A DNA stretch of 64,000 nt, taken from contig JAPFFF010000001.1 in the NCBI GenBank assembly GCA_039105265.1, positions 9,176,001 to 9,240,000 of the forward strand, written 5' to 3'. The notes under the pieces are model-generated. The model was given only the letters and a program-made list of their open reading frames with translations, had not been told where the DNA came from and did no database searches. The translations under genes and the position numbers were made by a program. This document shows positions 42,214 to 52,458 of the stretch, piece by piece. How positions within the stretch are numbered: the stretch's first letter is position 1; each line of letters starts with the position of its first letter. Source of the DNA: Tritrichomonas musculus (Eukaryota; Parabasalia; Tritrichomonadida; Tritrichomonadidae).

Positions 42214-43224
42214 ATGCTTCAATATTTCAAAATACCCAATAATGAAAAAACTAATGATAGTAATGACTTTTTTGATATAACAGAAATTGAAAGAGCCAAT
42301 TGGGGCTTCGCAAATAATGGTTTCACTGGATTTGGATCACTTGATAACCTAAAAGATTTTGATTCATTTGATTCTCACATTCTTAATCACTCGTTCTCAC
42401 TTCCTAATTTTAGACTTAGTGAAGAAACATGTATTCCAGCTCCTGTGGCTCATCTACCAAACACAAAATCAGCATATAATATGCGACTTCAAGCTCCCCA
42501 AGACCAAAAATCTTTAGAACAAAATTCTGATTTTGAATCATGGTTTGCAAATGATATTGATTCCAAGGATGATATTAATAGTCTTCAAAACATTAGCGAC
42601 TCAACTTTTTTACAAATATGCTTACAATATTCAATTAATCCTCACGATTTAAAATTTACTCCTAAAATTTTTTGGGATAATTATGAATTTGACAATGAAT
42701 ATGGTAATGATAATGATAACAATTGCATTTACAATGAAAATAACAATGATTTCAATAATAATAAAAACGCTAAAAATAGCAATGATAATAATTATAACGA
42801 AAACAATATGTATGAAATCAATGACCATCAAGACCCAAAAAATAGTTGCATACGATTTGACAAAATAGTAACAGATTTTTTTAGATCAAGCTATGAGCAA
42901 AATTTTAATTTTTTTGATAAATTAAATAATTGCATAAAACTGATTTCGTTTTCAAGATCTTTCATTCCGTTAGTCGGAATTGAGTACGCAAATGATTATA
43001 TATTTAAAATAAATGTTAGTGTTTTTTCTCGTTTGATTGGAATTAAAGATGGAATGAATTATCTTTTCGATCAGAATGGAGCTCTTGAAAAGCTTGGATT
43101 TAAAGAAATAAATGATATTAAAGTTGAAGATTTCTCAGATCACATAGATTTGGAAGGTGTTGATTTCATTAACACTAAGCTTTTTTATCATCCTGATAAA
43201 TTATTAGCGAAAAATGTTTCTTAG
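42214..43224 (+). CDS. Asn-rich protein, possible initiator-binding-type DNA-binding domain
   Basis: 336 residues, start fixed by an Inr 15 bases upstream. The N-terminal 140 residues are acidic and aromatic (FDITEIERANWGFANNGFTGFGSL). Residues about 165-205 are an Asn/Asp low-complexity stretch with near-trinucleotide repetition at the DNA level. The C-terminal 120 residues look folded: FDKIVTDFFRSSYEQNFNFF ... SFIPLVGIEYANDYIFKINVSVFSRLIGIKDGMNYLF ... LEKLGFKEI. The pattern 'F-K-I-N-x-x-V-F-x-x-L-x-G-I-K ... L-G-F' recalls, from memory, the winged-helix initiator-binding domain of trichomonad IBP39-like proteins; this is a weak match and should be read as a suggestion. No membrane segment or enzyme motif. 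Confidence 0.65.
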   Translation: MLQYFKIPNNEKTNDSNDFFDITEIERANWGFANNGFTGFGSLDNLKDFDSFDSHILNHSFSLPNFRLSEETCIPAPVAHLPNTKSAYNMRLQAPQDQKSLEQNSDFESWFANDIDSKDDINSLQNISDSTFLQICLQYSINPHDLKFTPKIFWDNYEFDNEYGNDNDNNCIYNENNNDFNNNKNAKNSNDNNYNENNMYEINDHQDPKNSCIRFDKIVTDFFRSSYEQNFNFFDKLNNCIKLISFSRSFIPLVGIEYANDYIFKINVSVFSRLIGIKDGMNYLFDQNGALEKLGFKEINDIKVEDFSDHIDLEGVDFINTKLFYHPDKLLAKNVS

Positions 43225-43810
43225 AAGAAAAAGTATTAATTTTGATTTGTAAAATATATATTATTCTTTTTGACATTATATTCTTCTCTTTTATTATTTC
43301 AATTTACCCATATTTATAAATGTCCGTCTAAAATTGCAGATAGACCTTGTAAGGGGTACCCAATTTACCTTTTTTCAATCGGGTCAAAAATTTTAGGTAT
43401 ATTTTGACCAGGGGTCGCAAATTACCGCCTACCCAAAGCGGTTTTTGACTCGAAATTTTTAAAATTCATTTATCTCAAAATGTGTAATAAATGGGACTGT
43501 TTCACCAATGTATTCAATTTTTCACTTAAGTTATCATTATTTGAGAAGGTGAAATAATATAGTATCACTAATTGATAGAGAAAAAATATTTAGTATCATT
43601 TTTCCTCTCAAAAACATATCACTAAAAAATTCAGAAATGCTAAGTGCTACAGCATTTATAGAGTCAGAAGTCCAAAAAATATATATATTAATTAGGGTTC
43701 CATGGAGATTATAATGACGCAATTTTTATCCAAAAATTCCTTTTTCACGCGCGATATCTAATTTAGTCGTAACAAACCCCACGAGAAAAAAGTTCGAAAG
43801 CACGCGGGTA
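43225..43810. other. Intergenic with GC-richer patches
   Basis: No gene. 43330-43450 holds GGGGTACCCAATTTACC and GGGGTCGCAAATTACC as related units and a GGTCAAAA / TTTTGACC stem; 43745-43820 has further GC-richer bases (CGCGCGATATC, CACGCGGG). These may be remnants of an unknown repeat. Confidence 0.4.
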
Positions 43811-44623
43811 TTATAGACAATCGAATTTTACATCAAACTTTGCGATGAAAATGAAGAAAATGATTATGATGAAAATGAAGAAGAAGAAGATGATGATGAA
43901 AATGAAGAAGAAGATGATGATGAAAATGAAGAAGATGATGATGATGAAAATGAAGAAGAAGATGATGATGAAAATGAAGAAGATGATGATGATGAAAATG
44001 AAGAAGAAGATGATGATGATTAAATCAAGGAAAAAATCCTTGTATTCATCATCTATTAGGCATCGTATAGTGATTCCTAAGAATGGAATGTTGCTCTTTG
44101 ATGTCCAACCATCAAAAGTAATTGAATTAGAGGAAGAATACAAGATGGTTGATTTTATTTCATCTCTTGTTGCCTTTGCCAGTTTTTCAAGGATATTCGT
44201 TATTTTGTTTCTATTAGGCAACTTATTTGAAATTTTTTTTAAAGACTCATCGTTTGAGTACTGAAACGTTTGAGTGCTAAAAATAATAAATGATACCATT
44301 TTTTCGATTAGGAATTTCTCTTGATTTTCAGAGAAAAAATCATTTTTTTGTTTGACTTTTTCTTGTAACGTTCCACTATGAATTAGAGCATGTCTTTTTA
44401 TGTTTTTCACTGAGTTATGGATCGTGAACCATTTTTTACAAATTGAACAGAAAAAAGTTTCTCGAGAAATGTGCTCATCGATACATGGTACAAAAATCAT
44501 TGATGCATCCTTCAAGTTCATCCATAATTCAACTGCATCAGGGTTTATTGTCCAAATTGGTATGATATCTCTTGGATCTAAAATTGCCTTGAGGAAATTT
44601 TTGTCATATTTGCTCTGAGACAT
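43811..44623 (-). pseudogene. hAT-type N-terminal half ending in a tandem repeat
   Basis: 270 residues from ATG 44623-44621, with a canonical Inr TCACTTTT (minus strand, 44636-44629) giving a leader of about 10 bases. Residues 1-200 are the front of a hAT-like transposase: a zinc finger C59-x2-C62-x15-H78-x3-H82 (FCSICKKWFTIHN ... IKRHALIH), a helical region, and the first catalytic Asp in SITFDGWTSKSNIPFLGI (D171). From about residue 200 the frame runs through a tandem repeat (Phe/Ile-rich when read this way) and stops; the RNase H core and the dimerisation domain are missing. Either a truncated transposon or a domesticated BED-finger protein; the intact Inr keeps the second option open. It is unlike the hAT at 37151-40330. 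Confidence 0.6.
43843..44022. repeat. Tandem repeat GATGATGATGAAAATGAAGAA (18-24 bp units)
   Basis: About eight to nine units of a GAT/GAA/AAT trinucleotide mix. On the plus strand one frame would read as acidic (NEEDDDD), on the minus strand it reads as Phe/Ile. It overlaps the end of the hAT-like frame. Confidence 0.85.
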
Positions 44624-44639
44624 TTCGTAAAAGTGATAT

Positions 44640-44849
44640 GTTCATATAATTTAAACCCAAACAAATTTTACGTGTTATATTTTTCTCAATTATAATATTT
44701 TTTTTCGTTTTTGTTTGAATTTCGAATTCTATAAATTATTTAAGTTTTTATAGGATTTATTCATGGCTTTTTTTTCGATTTTCATATCAAACTCTGCTAC
44801 ATTTTAAAGTTTTATTACAAATTATTTTTTTGTTTTTGTTTGAATTTTG
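44640..44849. other. Intergenic left of TA-bounded element
   Basis: Direct repeats of 'tttttgtttgaatttt' at about 44709, 44830 and, beyond the element, 46452. No gene. Confidence 0.4.
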
Positions 44850-44851
44850 TA

Positions 44852-46408
44852 CCCTCCTCCCACTTAATTTGGCAGTAAACTTTTTGTTAATGGACTCAAA
44901 ATGGTAAGAGAAACCGTTTATTAAATTCAATTTTGTCATAAGGAGAACGTTTATTATTTTTCATTTTTATGATTATCGAGCTATTTCACGCTTCTTTTAT
45001 AATTGCACAACGAGACTGATATATATTAATAACAACACAACAAATAATTATTGCGCCAAATTGTAGCTAAATTCATGAACATAAAATTTCGCGATTTTCG
45101 ATATTTCAGGTAGCGCTTTATCGATTTAACAAATCCTCTTCATGGAATTTTTGAAATCAAAAATACAATATGTGTACCAAATTTTGAATTATTTTGTCTT
45201 AAAGTCCTAATTTCATCTACCAATATAATTAAGAAAGAAAAAAAACTAAACGATGATCCGTGAAATTTAAACCAATTACACAGTGCATAATATGATGGTA
45301 GCAATAATTAGTTAAAATTCCAAAATAAGTCAAAAAAAATATGCAATAATATCGATTTTCTCGAAGATGCACTAGATATTTTCAGCCGATACTTTAGCAA
45401 TATGAATTATATTTAAAATCAAATATTTTCTATATATAAAAAAATGCAGTGTATTTTTTATCTTATACTCCAGATATTATTTTTTTCATTTTCTTCAATT
45501 TTCTCAACTTTAACTATTTATAAAGAAATATATAGCATTTTTAATCATGATTTATTAAGTTTATAAATAATATCAGTTAATTAAAAAATATTATTTGATT
45601 TGATTGCTGATATCAGCAATCAAAAATGGGTAAAGAGAAGAATTCATCAAGAAAGCTTACAAACGAAGAATATTAATGAAAATGCAAGTAATATATAAGA
45701 ATAATTAAAGTAGTGTTTTTTATGTATTAAATAAATTATGGTTCTTGCTGATTGATATCTGGATTGCAGCTTTTTGGACTTGTTGATCTGTGTTTACCGT
45801 TGTTGAATCTGCGCTTGCTGCTGCTTTTTGTTGATCTGTTCCTCATGTATGTTAATTGGTCTACTGTTTGTTAATTTGTGACTGCTTCTTATTAATCTGT
45901 TGCTGCTTCTCGTTAATTTGTGGCTGCTTCTTGTTAATTGGTGGCTGCTTCTCGTTAATCGGTGGCTGCTTCTCGTTAATCGGTGGCTGCTTCTTATTAA
46001 TCTGTTGCTGCTTCTCGTTAATCGGTGGCTGCTTCTTGTTAATTTGTGGCTGCTTCTCGTTAATCGGTGGCTGCTTCTCGTCAATTGGTGGCTGCTTCTT
46101 GTTAATTGGCGGATGCTTCTTGTTAATCGGTGGCTGCTTCTCGTTAATCTGTAGCTGCTTCTTGCTAATATGTGTCTTCTGCTTCCTGATCTGTTTTGGC
46201 TGCTTGTTAATCTGTGTCTTCTGTTACATATCTGTGGCCAATGCTTGCTATTCTGATTCTTGTTAACCTGAAGTTATGAAGTTTCGATCTTACTATTGCT
46301 AAATAGTTGGTTTCATAATATAAACTATTCAAAATATAATTGACGGCCTCTTATAGCATTTTGAATGTATTAACAAAAAGTTTACTGCCAAATTAAGTGG
46401 GAGGAGGG
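44852..46408. mobile_element. TA-bounded element with 43-bp TIRs and minisatellite (1557 bp)
   Basis: Perfect 43-bp terminal inverted repeats begin CCCTCCTCCCACTTAATTTG and end TTTGTTAAT (44852-44891 and inverse up to 46408), flanked by TA (44850-44851 and 46409-46410). TA targets and CCCTCC-type ends fit a mariner/Stowaway-like element. No transposase. The interior holds a 26-bp perfect palindrome (45599-45624) and a 21-bp minisatellite (about 45880-46160). Confidence 0.75.
45880..46160. repeat. 21-bp minisatellite, ~13 units
   Basis: Unit GTGGCTGCTTCTCGTTAATCG with variants (C/T at 'tctt/tctc', 'cggtgg/ctgttg'). Because 21 is a multiple of three, several frames on both strands stay open; none has a convincing start or a non-repetitive body, so I do not call a gene. 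Confidence 0.9.
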
Positions 46409-46410
46409 TA

Positions 46411-46624
46411 CTAAACTCTATCAATTTTTTAAGTGTTTTTTACAACATATGTCTTTGTTTGAATTTTATACAATTTCCATCATTTTCTCCTTTCTATTCT
46501 TTCGTTTTTTTATAACAAATATCTTTATTATATTTAAATTTTGTTCAATTCTTATCAAATGCTAAAGTTTTTTTATGAGAGTTTAGTAATTCATCACTTC
46601 ATTTCATACTCTTATTAAATAATT
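46411..46624. promoter_or_regulatory. Promoter region of the MULE-split gene
   Basis: CTTCATTTCATACTC near 46590-46605 contains an Inr-like TCATTT about 30 bases before the ATG at 46625. Confidence 0.4.
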
Positions 46625-46700
46625 ATGGATTCTTATAAAGAATCAATTAACATTCACATGCCCAAAGCAACTCATGAAAATTTAGACTTCAGATCTAATG

Positions 46701-49103
46701 GAAGAAGGAGAAAAATGGCCCCCCGCAAAAAAGCCGGTGATTTTTATATCAAATTTCATATATTTTCTTTTCATATCACATGTCATTAACCAAACATAAA
46801 AATACTAATGGAAGAAGACGAAGAACCTCTTATAACATATTTCATGAACAAAGAAGATATGAAAGAATTCTGTTCCAAAATCGCAGGAGGAAAATGTATT
46901 AAGTGTAAAATCAGAAACAATGGTAATTATTATAAAATCTTTTGCAAAGAAACTAATTGTTCTTTTCAAATTACTTACAGCCCAAGAGATTCACCAAAAT
47001 ATCAACGAGGTTTTTATTTAATTTCGCAAAGTACCTGTTTACATCATCAAGCAAATTGTCCAAATATAATATCCAATATACAAGATACTAAAAATCCAAA
47101 ATTTATTGCCATACAAATTTTACCATTATTCAAAGAACGTTTTCCTTCATTATGCGAAATAAAAAGTGCTATCCAATGTTTTAATGGAAATGATTTTTCC
47201 AAGTCTGAATTAAAATATATCAAAAAATTAGCAAAGCTTGATTTTTTCCATGATGCTACCACAACAATATCGCAATTAGTTGACTCTTGCCAAAACTTAA
47301 GAAACACACATAATTGGCAATTTCAAATAGAATTCGTTGATGGAATGATTGCATCTCTAATATTATTTCCTCCTTGGGCTGCACAATTATTACAGTTTTA
47401 ACACAATCCACTATTTGTTAACGCCATTTTTACATGCGAAAATCTACGATTTATTTCAGGAGTAATAGTTGATGGAGAGTGGAATACTCAAGCAATTGGT
47501 CTCATAATTCGCGGAACAGAAGATACCCAAGGTTACGCACATTTATTTAACTATGTTTCCAAAGTTATTGGTGATGAACATATTACCATTATTGTAGATA
47601 TGGCAAAATGCATCCAAAAGGCTGCAAAAGAAAGTTTTAATCATTATTCGTTTGTTTTTTGTTATTTTCATCTCAAACAAAACTATTTAAAAAATATTAA
47701 ATTCACTCCTTCAGAAGATTTATGGTATTCTTTACAATTGTTCATGAAAGGTGAAATATCATATGAAGCATTTCAAAATAACTGGATTAAAGAAGAATCA
47801 TATGTAGACATTGAAACAAAAGGTTTTACTTATTTATGTAAATATGTACATTATTTTACACCGAAACCAATGACTCATAATAGAGGAATAATCTCTTCGC
47901 AAAGAATAGAAAATTTAAATGGATTAATGAAAAAGCATGGAAATTCGGCTTTAGAAATGCTTAGTCAATTTGTTGCTATATCAACCAGATGGTTTGAAAA
48001 AGGCTCTACTGTTACATATCCACATGATCGTTTTCTAACATATTATGCTGATGATATTCTGAATAAGGTTATTCAAAGTGAATTCAAAACCACAAAATTT
48101 GATGAAATCCTACATTTTCCATTAAACGAAACAGAATGTGCATGTGGACTTTGCCGTGATTTGGGCATTCCGTGCCCATTCACAATAAGACTTTTAAGAA
48201 TCAAACAAAGCCACTCGGGAAATGATGGTACAGATCCAATGAACTCATCATTATTCAATAACGAAAGTTTGCTGAAATTAATTTCTCCCGAGTGGCTGGT
48301 TTCAACACATCAAAAAGCGTTTGAACCATTAATAGAAAGGAAAAACGACACTTTTCATGTTCTTCCTCTTGATGAAATTAAAGATGGCTTTAATTCTCAG
48401 CATTTAGATATTATTTCTGCCAAAATTAGATGGCTTTATCAAAATTCGCCAAAATACAAGGCAAATGTTGATGATTTATTGAGCAAAGCTCAAGAAGAAA
48501 TAGTTTTTCCTTTCTTCAACATTAAAAAACCCAAAAATAGTGAAAAGAAAAGACATTTAAGTTATATAGAAATAAATCAAAAAAAGAAAACAAATGATGA
48601 AAAAAGAGATATTTTATTAAAGCATTTAGATGGAAATAAAATTACAAAAGCAAGTCTTTTAGCTCTTGCAGATCATTTAACTTGTACAAATAATGATCTT
48701 CCAAAGGTTAATAAAAGCATTAGTAAGGAAAAACTTTTAGAATGGTTTGATGCAAATTGGAAAATAATTTCACCAATGCTAGGAGTTCTGAAAAACACTG
48801 ATCAAGATACTTATGAAATTAATGAAAATGAAGATGATTCTTTTTTTTTAGATAACGAAGATGATTTTTAATGAAAATCAAAAAAATTAAATGTTTAATT
48901 TAATTCTTTAATATTTTAGTTTTTTTTATCAAATTATTAATATTTTGTTCTCAAATTATTTTGCTATTATTGAATTTTATATTTTATCATACGAAAAAAA
49001 TGAAAATTACCGGCTTTTTTGCCGGTGATTTTAAGTAACATTTCATGAAATTTGATATAAAAATCACCGGTTTTTTTGCCGGGGGCTATTTTTCTCCTCA
49101 CTC
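46701..49103. mobile_element. Mutator-like element (2403 bp)
   Basis: Terminal repeats of about 52 bp: GAAGAAGGAGAAAAATGGCC... left, and the inverse of GAGTGAGGAGAAAAATAGCC... right, both continuing through GCCGGTGATTTTTATATC with a few mismatches. The 9-base target duplication GATCTAATG stands at 46692-46700 and 49104-49112, the length typical of Mutator. An extra inverted CACCGGCTTTTTTGCCGGTG hairpin lies near 49005-49028. Holds one transposase frame. Confidence 0.92.
46808..48871 (+). pseudogene. MULE transposase with one in-frame stop
   Basis: 687 codons in one frame from ATG 46808 to TAA 48871, interrupted only by a TAA at 47399-47401. N-terminal FLYWCH/FAR1-like Cys/His region (CIKCKIRNNGNYYKIFCKETNC ... 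CLHHQANC). Core: D222 in GVIVDGEWNTQ, D264 in ITIIVDMAKCIQKAAKE followed by the MULE-typical C-x2-H (FCYFHLKQN), and RIENLNGLMKKHG as the likely Glu region. A SWIM-type finger follows in ECACGLCRDLGIPCPF, with Phe where the final His normally stands. An acidic tail ends the protein. The rest of the frame is clean, so the inactivation is recent. Confidence 0.88.
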
Positions 49104-49714
49104 GATCTAATGATATTTTAGATTTTGAAAATGAAAACATTGATTGCAATTTTTCATATGATTCTTATTCTAGTTTGTCAACAAATAAAGAAAAAATGCG
49201 ATACATATATTTATATAGCATTATATCAGTTGAAGATATAAAAAAACTAAATGAATCAATATTAGACGAACTATTTGCATGCACTCATGAAGATCCGGGC
49301 ATTTCTCTCATGGCAATGATCATTTTAATGAGATATGGCATTGCTTTCCCACTTCAGGGAAGAATCGAAGAATTCATTTTTGGCACAATCATTTATGATG
49401 ACATGTTTGAAAATGCCTTAAATATTTTAAACCAATACAGAATGAATTATAACACTAGCGTTTCTATAGAAAATATTAATATGTTATGCATTAAATATAT
49501 AAGTGATCCGATTCCAAAAAATGCAAACCTTTTAAAATTTATATCAAACATGATAAAATTTCACAATTTTGTATTCCCACTTGAATATTTTATTGAAATT
49601 ACAAATCAAATAAATGATATGTCATATAAAGAAAAAAAAATATTTTCTAGACACATGTTGTTCGATTATGGTAACAACCAAAAATATTATACCAATTTTA
49701 CTCCAAAAAAATGA

Positions 49715-49820
49715 TATCATTATTGATCTTTAATTGGATTTGGTTGATTCAATTCCTTATCACTAACAAGTGACGATCTTAGTTTTCCAGAAAGTTTTAA
49801 ATCAGACTTATTGAAGAATA
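49715..49820. other. Short spacer
   Basis: Nothing recognised between the split gene and the next TA-bounded element. Confidence 0.4.
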
Positions 49821-51768
49821 TAGTTGGTGGACATAATTATGTTTTTGGGACATAATCATGTTTGCTCAACTTTTTGAATGGTACACAAAAATAAAACACA
49901 TTTTTCTCAATACTTTTTAAAGATAATTTGATAATATTATATACTTTATTAATGTATTTTATGTACATCATTATTTAATTAAATGAGCTATTATATTTGT
50001 GATTTATATGAAATTTTGCCATTAATGTAAAAAAAAGTCAAAATGCTTATTTTATTCTCAATAATTGAAACTTGGGATTTAATAATAATATCTTTAATTC
50101 ATAATCAGTAATGATATAATTTTGTCAGATAATTGATATCTAAAAACTTTCATATAAGAAAATTTTGATGCACAAAATAAAGTTAAAAATCATATCACTT
50201 TTTTGTTTTTTTCCAATAAAAAATAAAAACTTTTAAATTTTCATTTAAATATTTGATATAATGCATATAGTATAATGATATTGAAAGAATAAAATTGGCG
50301 GTTCTACTCAAGATCTATTACCTTGATGAAAAAGAGTAACTTCTGAAATAACTTAAAAAGACTTTCAATTTTAGACATTGAGAAATTATTTTCATTATTT
50401 TAATAGTTCTTCTATACTTGCCTAATATTTATTGATTAATTGCTATTTTTAATGCTATTATAATAGAAAAAATAAAAAAGTGAAATTTGTATATTTCTTA
50501 GAAAAACCTGAAATCTTGATGGACAACAATGATTTTTAGAGGATTGATAATATATTTCATTGTATGTGTTATCAAATAATGTAATTCTGAAATCATATCA
50601 ATTATGCATGAGTGATTTATGAATGATTTTGAATGAAAAAAAGAAAAATGAAATTTTTCCAAGATTGATTCTTTTTCAACCATATTATTATATTTAATAT
50701 ATTATATGCATCATATATATGATTAATACTGCATCTAATTTGAAATAAAATAAACTCATTTTTCAAAATTTGTAATTTTGTATGAATGATTTTTGTCATA
50801 TTTTGAAAACACTTTTTCTTTTTATATAATTATTATTTCAATAAATTTTTTTCTAAAATATAATATATACATTATATTCTAAAATAATAACTATGTTAGA
50901 GCAAATTAAAACAACCTTTTTTTATGGTAAAAGCATGAAATGTGATATGAAATGAGTTTTTCGAGTAGTGAAATGAAAATGAAACCATTTTTTCTAATTA
51001 TCTATTTTATTTCAATAAATAATAATGATACATTTTAATTATAGATGAAAAGTAAATTATAATTTTTTTCAAATAATAAAAAAATATTCAGAAATTAAAA
51101 ATTCGATATCATATTTATGATTAGACTTGTTATTCTCCGATTCTCGAGATCGATAATTGATTGACTTTTTGATATCGATACATAAATATGCACAGATTCT
51201 CGAGATCGATTTCAGAGATCTAGAATTTTGTTTCTCAGCTTTTGATATCAGAATTTTCAATTAAACTTTTTGATAAATATATGATCGTATTTTAATCGCA
51301 AATATTTCATAAAAAAAAATGTATTTTTTGATTTTAATCTTAAAATAAACATCAATACATTATATTATATATTTTTAAATATTTTAAAATCACAAATACC
51401 AATTATAAAAGAAGATAAATTTGTTTGAGATCTCGAGATCTCGGTTATTGATATCAAGTTTACAATTATTTTTATATCACATTTCATATCTGATATCTTG
51501 ATAATCGATAATCTCGATATCAGATTTTTAAACTGATAATCGAGTATCAGATGAAAAAAAGTGACGTTTTTGATATCGATTCTCAAAATAACAAGTCTAT
51601 TTATGATCAAATTTAGTTTGATAAAAGTGAATGAAAATCGGGGAATAGAATGTATCCAATATGATATTAATTGTTCTACAATTGTTTTTTTAAAAGTCCA
51701 ATTTGAATATATAGAAATGATGTGAAAACATAATTATGTCTCCAAAACAGAATTATGTCCACCAACTA
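49821..51768. mobile_element. TA-bounded element with ~43-bp TIRs (1948 bp)
   Basis: Left TAGTTGGTGGACATAATTAT... and right inverse of TAGTTGGTGGACATAATTCT..., continuing with GGGACATAATCATGTTT / GAGACATAATTATGTTT; flanked by TA. TIR layout is Tc1/mariner-like. No transposase frame is visible, so it is either non-autonomous or decayed. A family-A hAT MITE (51122-51599) sits inside it. Confidence 0.6.
51122..51599. mobile_element. hAT-type MITE, family A copy 2 (478 bp)
   Basis: Same termini (TAGACTTGTTATT / AATAACAAGTCTA) and interior as 19420-19898; flanked by the 8-base duplication TTTATGAT (51114-51121 and 51600-51607). Inserted in the TA-bounded element, so younger than it. Confidence 0.9.
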
Positions 51769-51909
51769 TATTCAAAATGAATAAAGAAACTATATTTAAA
51801 AAACCCATTTTTTGTATTATTTAAAATTATTAATGTATGATCCTATTGAAACTTGGATAATTTAAAAATATAAATAAATTAAAAATTAAGTGAAAAACAA
51901 AACTTGTGA

Positions 51910-52080
51910 TTTCACTATGAATTCGGGGCAAAACACAGGCATACTCGCAATTGCTGCTCGAAGAAGAACACTTCACATTTTTTAGGGCTATATCGGGCAT
52001 AACGGTTGCCCGAATTTTTTTTCGGGCACAAAAAGTGACAGCACTTCGGGCCAGCCCGGGCGGCCCCATGTGCATCCCTG
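51910..52080 (-). mobile_element. One end of a hAT-like element, GC-rich
   Basis: Read on the minus strand from 52080: CAGGGATGCACATGGGGCCG..., a typical hAT terminus (CAGGG...), followed by GGCCCGAA / TTCGGGC palindromic words. The block is much richer in GC than its surroundings. The other end was not found, so its limit at 51910 is only where the GC-rich sequence fades. Confidence 0.45.
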
Positions 52081-52458
52081 CTATCGTTACGCCCCCTATA
52101 AATACTGATAACAATTTTTATTAAAACAATTATGTAATGATATAAAGCGTGCTAAAATTATTAATTTCGAATTATATTTCAAATGTCTAGATGCAACTAT
52201 CATTTTTCATATGCATTTGTTAAAACCGCTAAGATGATCACAGATTATCTGCATGTCAGGAAAAAAAGTTTACATTTTTCTAATTTAAACAACTGGATTA
52301 TGATCAAAATATATTTTCATTTATATATCTATCATTTTTCATGCATGTTTATGAAAACTGCCAAAATGATTATAGATGATTTGCATGATATAAAAAAAAA
52401 TATTTTTTTTTTATAAAAGAGCAATTGTTAAAAAAAAAAGTTTATTCATCAATCGAAC
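52081..52458. other. Intergenic with a ~130-bp degenerate direct repeat
   Basis: CTATCATTTTTCAT... near 52196 recurs near 52328 with the following 70 bases about 75 percent alike. An open frame 52183-52416 spans it but is probably a by-product of the duplication. Confidence 0.4.

Larger units (their letters stand above)
46625..49714 (+). pseudogene. Host reading frame split by a MULE
   Basis: The first 25 codons (46625-46700, MDSYKESINIHMPKATHENL...) stop being continuous at the MULE's left end, and the frame resumes after its right end (from 49104: RSNDILDFENENIDCNF...) to a stop at 49714. The 9-base target duplication is in phase, so the uninterrupted locus would have been a protein of about 225 residues with alpha-helical, Ile/Asn-rich repeats (YLYSIISVEDIKKLNES; DELFACTHEDPGISLMAMI; YDDMFENALNILNQY) of unknown family, perhaps ankyrin- or solenoid-like. 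As it stands the first part runs into the element and ends near 46790, and the second part lacks its own start until an internal ATG near 49196. Confidence 0.7.

Noticed and set aside
43845-44264. Lys/Met-rich plus-strand frame
   Set aside because: Shadow of the GAT/GAA tandem repeat and of the hAT-like frame on the other strand.
45794-46266. Open frames of 84-136 codons on both strands across the 21-bp minisatellite
   Set aside because: They exist because the unit is a multiple of three; none has a promoter, a non-repetitive body or a preferred frame.
49076-49200. Gene starting inside the MULE right terminal repeat
   Set aside because: The first codon of that frame is TTG, not ATG; the frame is simply the host gene running back into the TIR.
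51830-52114. 94-codon minus-strand frame starting near the hAT-like end
   Set aside because: It is an artefact of the GC-rich terminal repeat; no domain and no start context.
52183-52416. 77-codon frame with a doubled YHFS...KTAKMI block
   Set aside because: The doubling is a DNA-level duplication in AT-rich sequence; no promoter or conserved domain.
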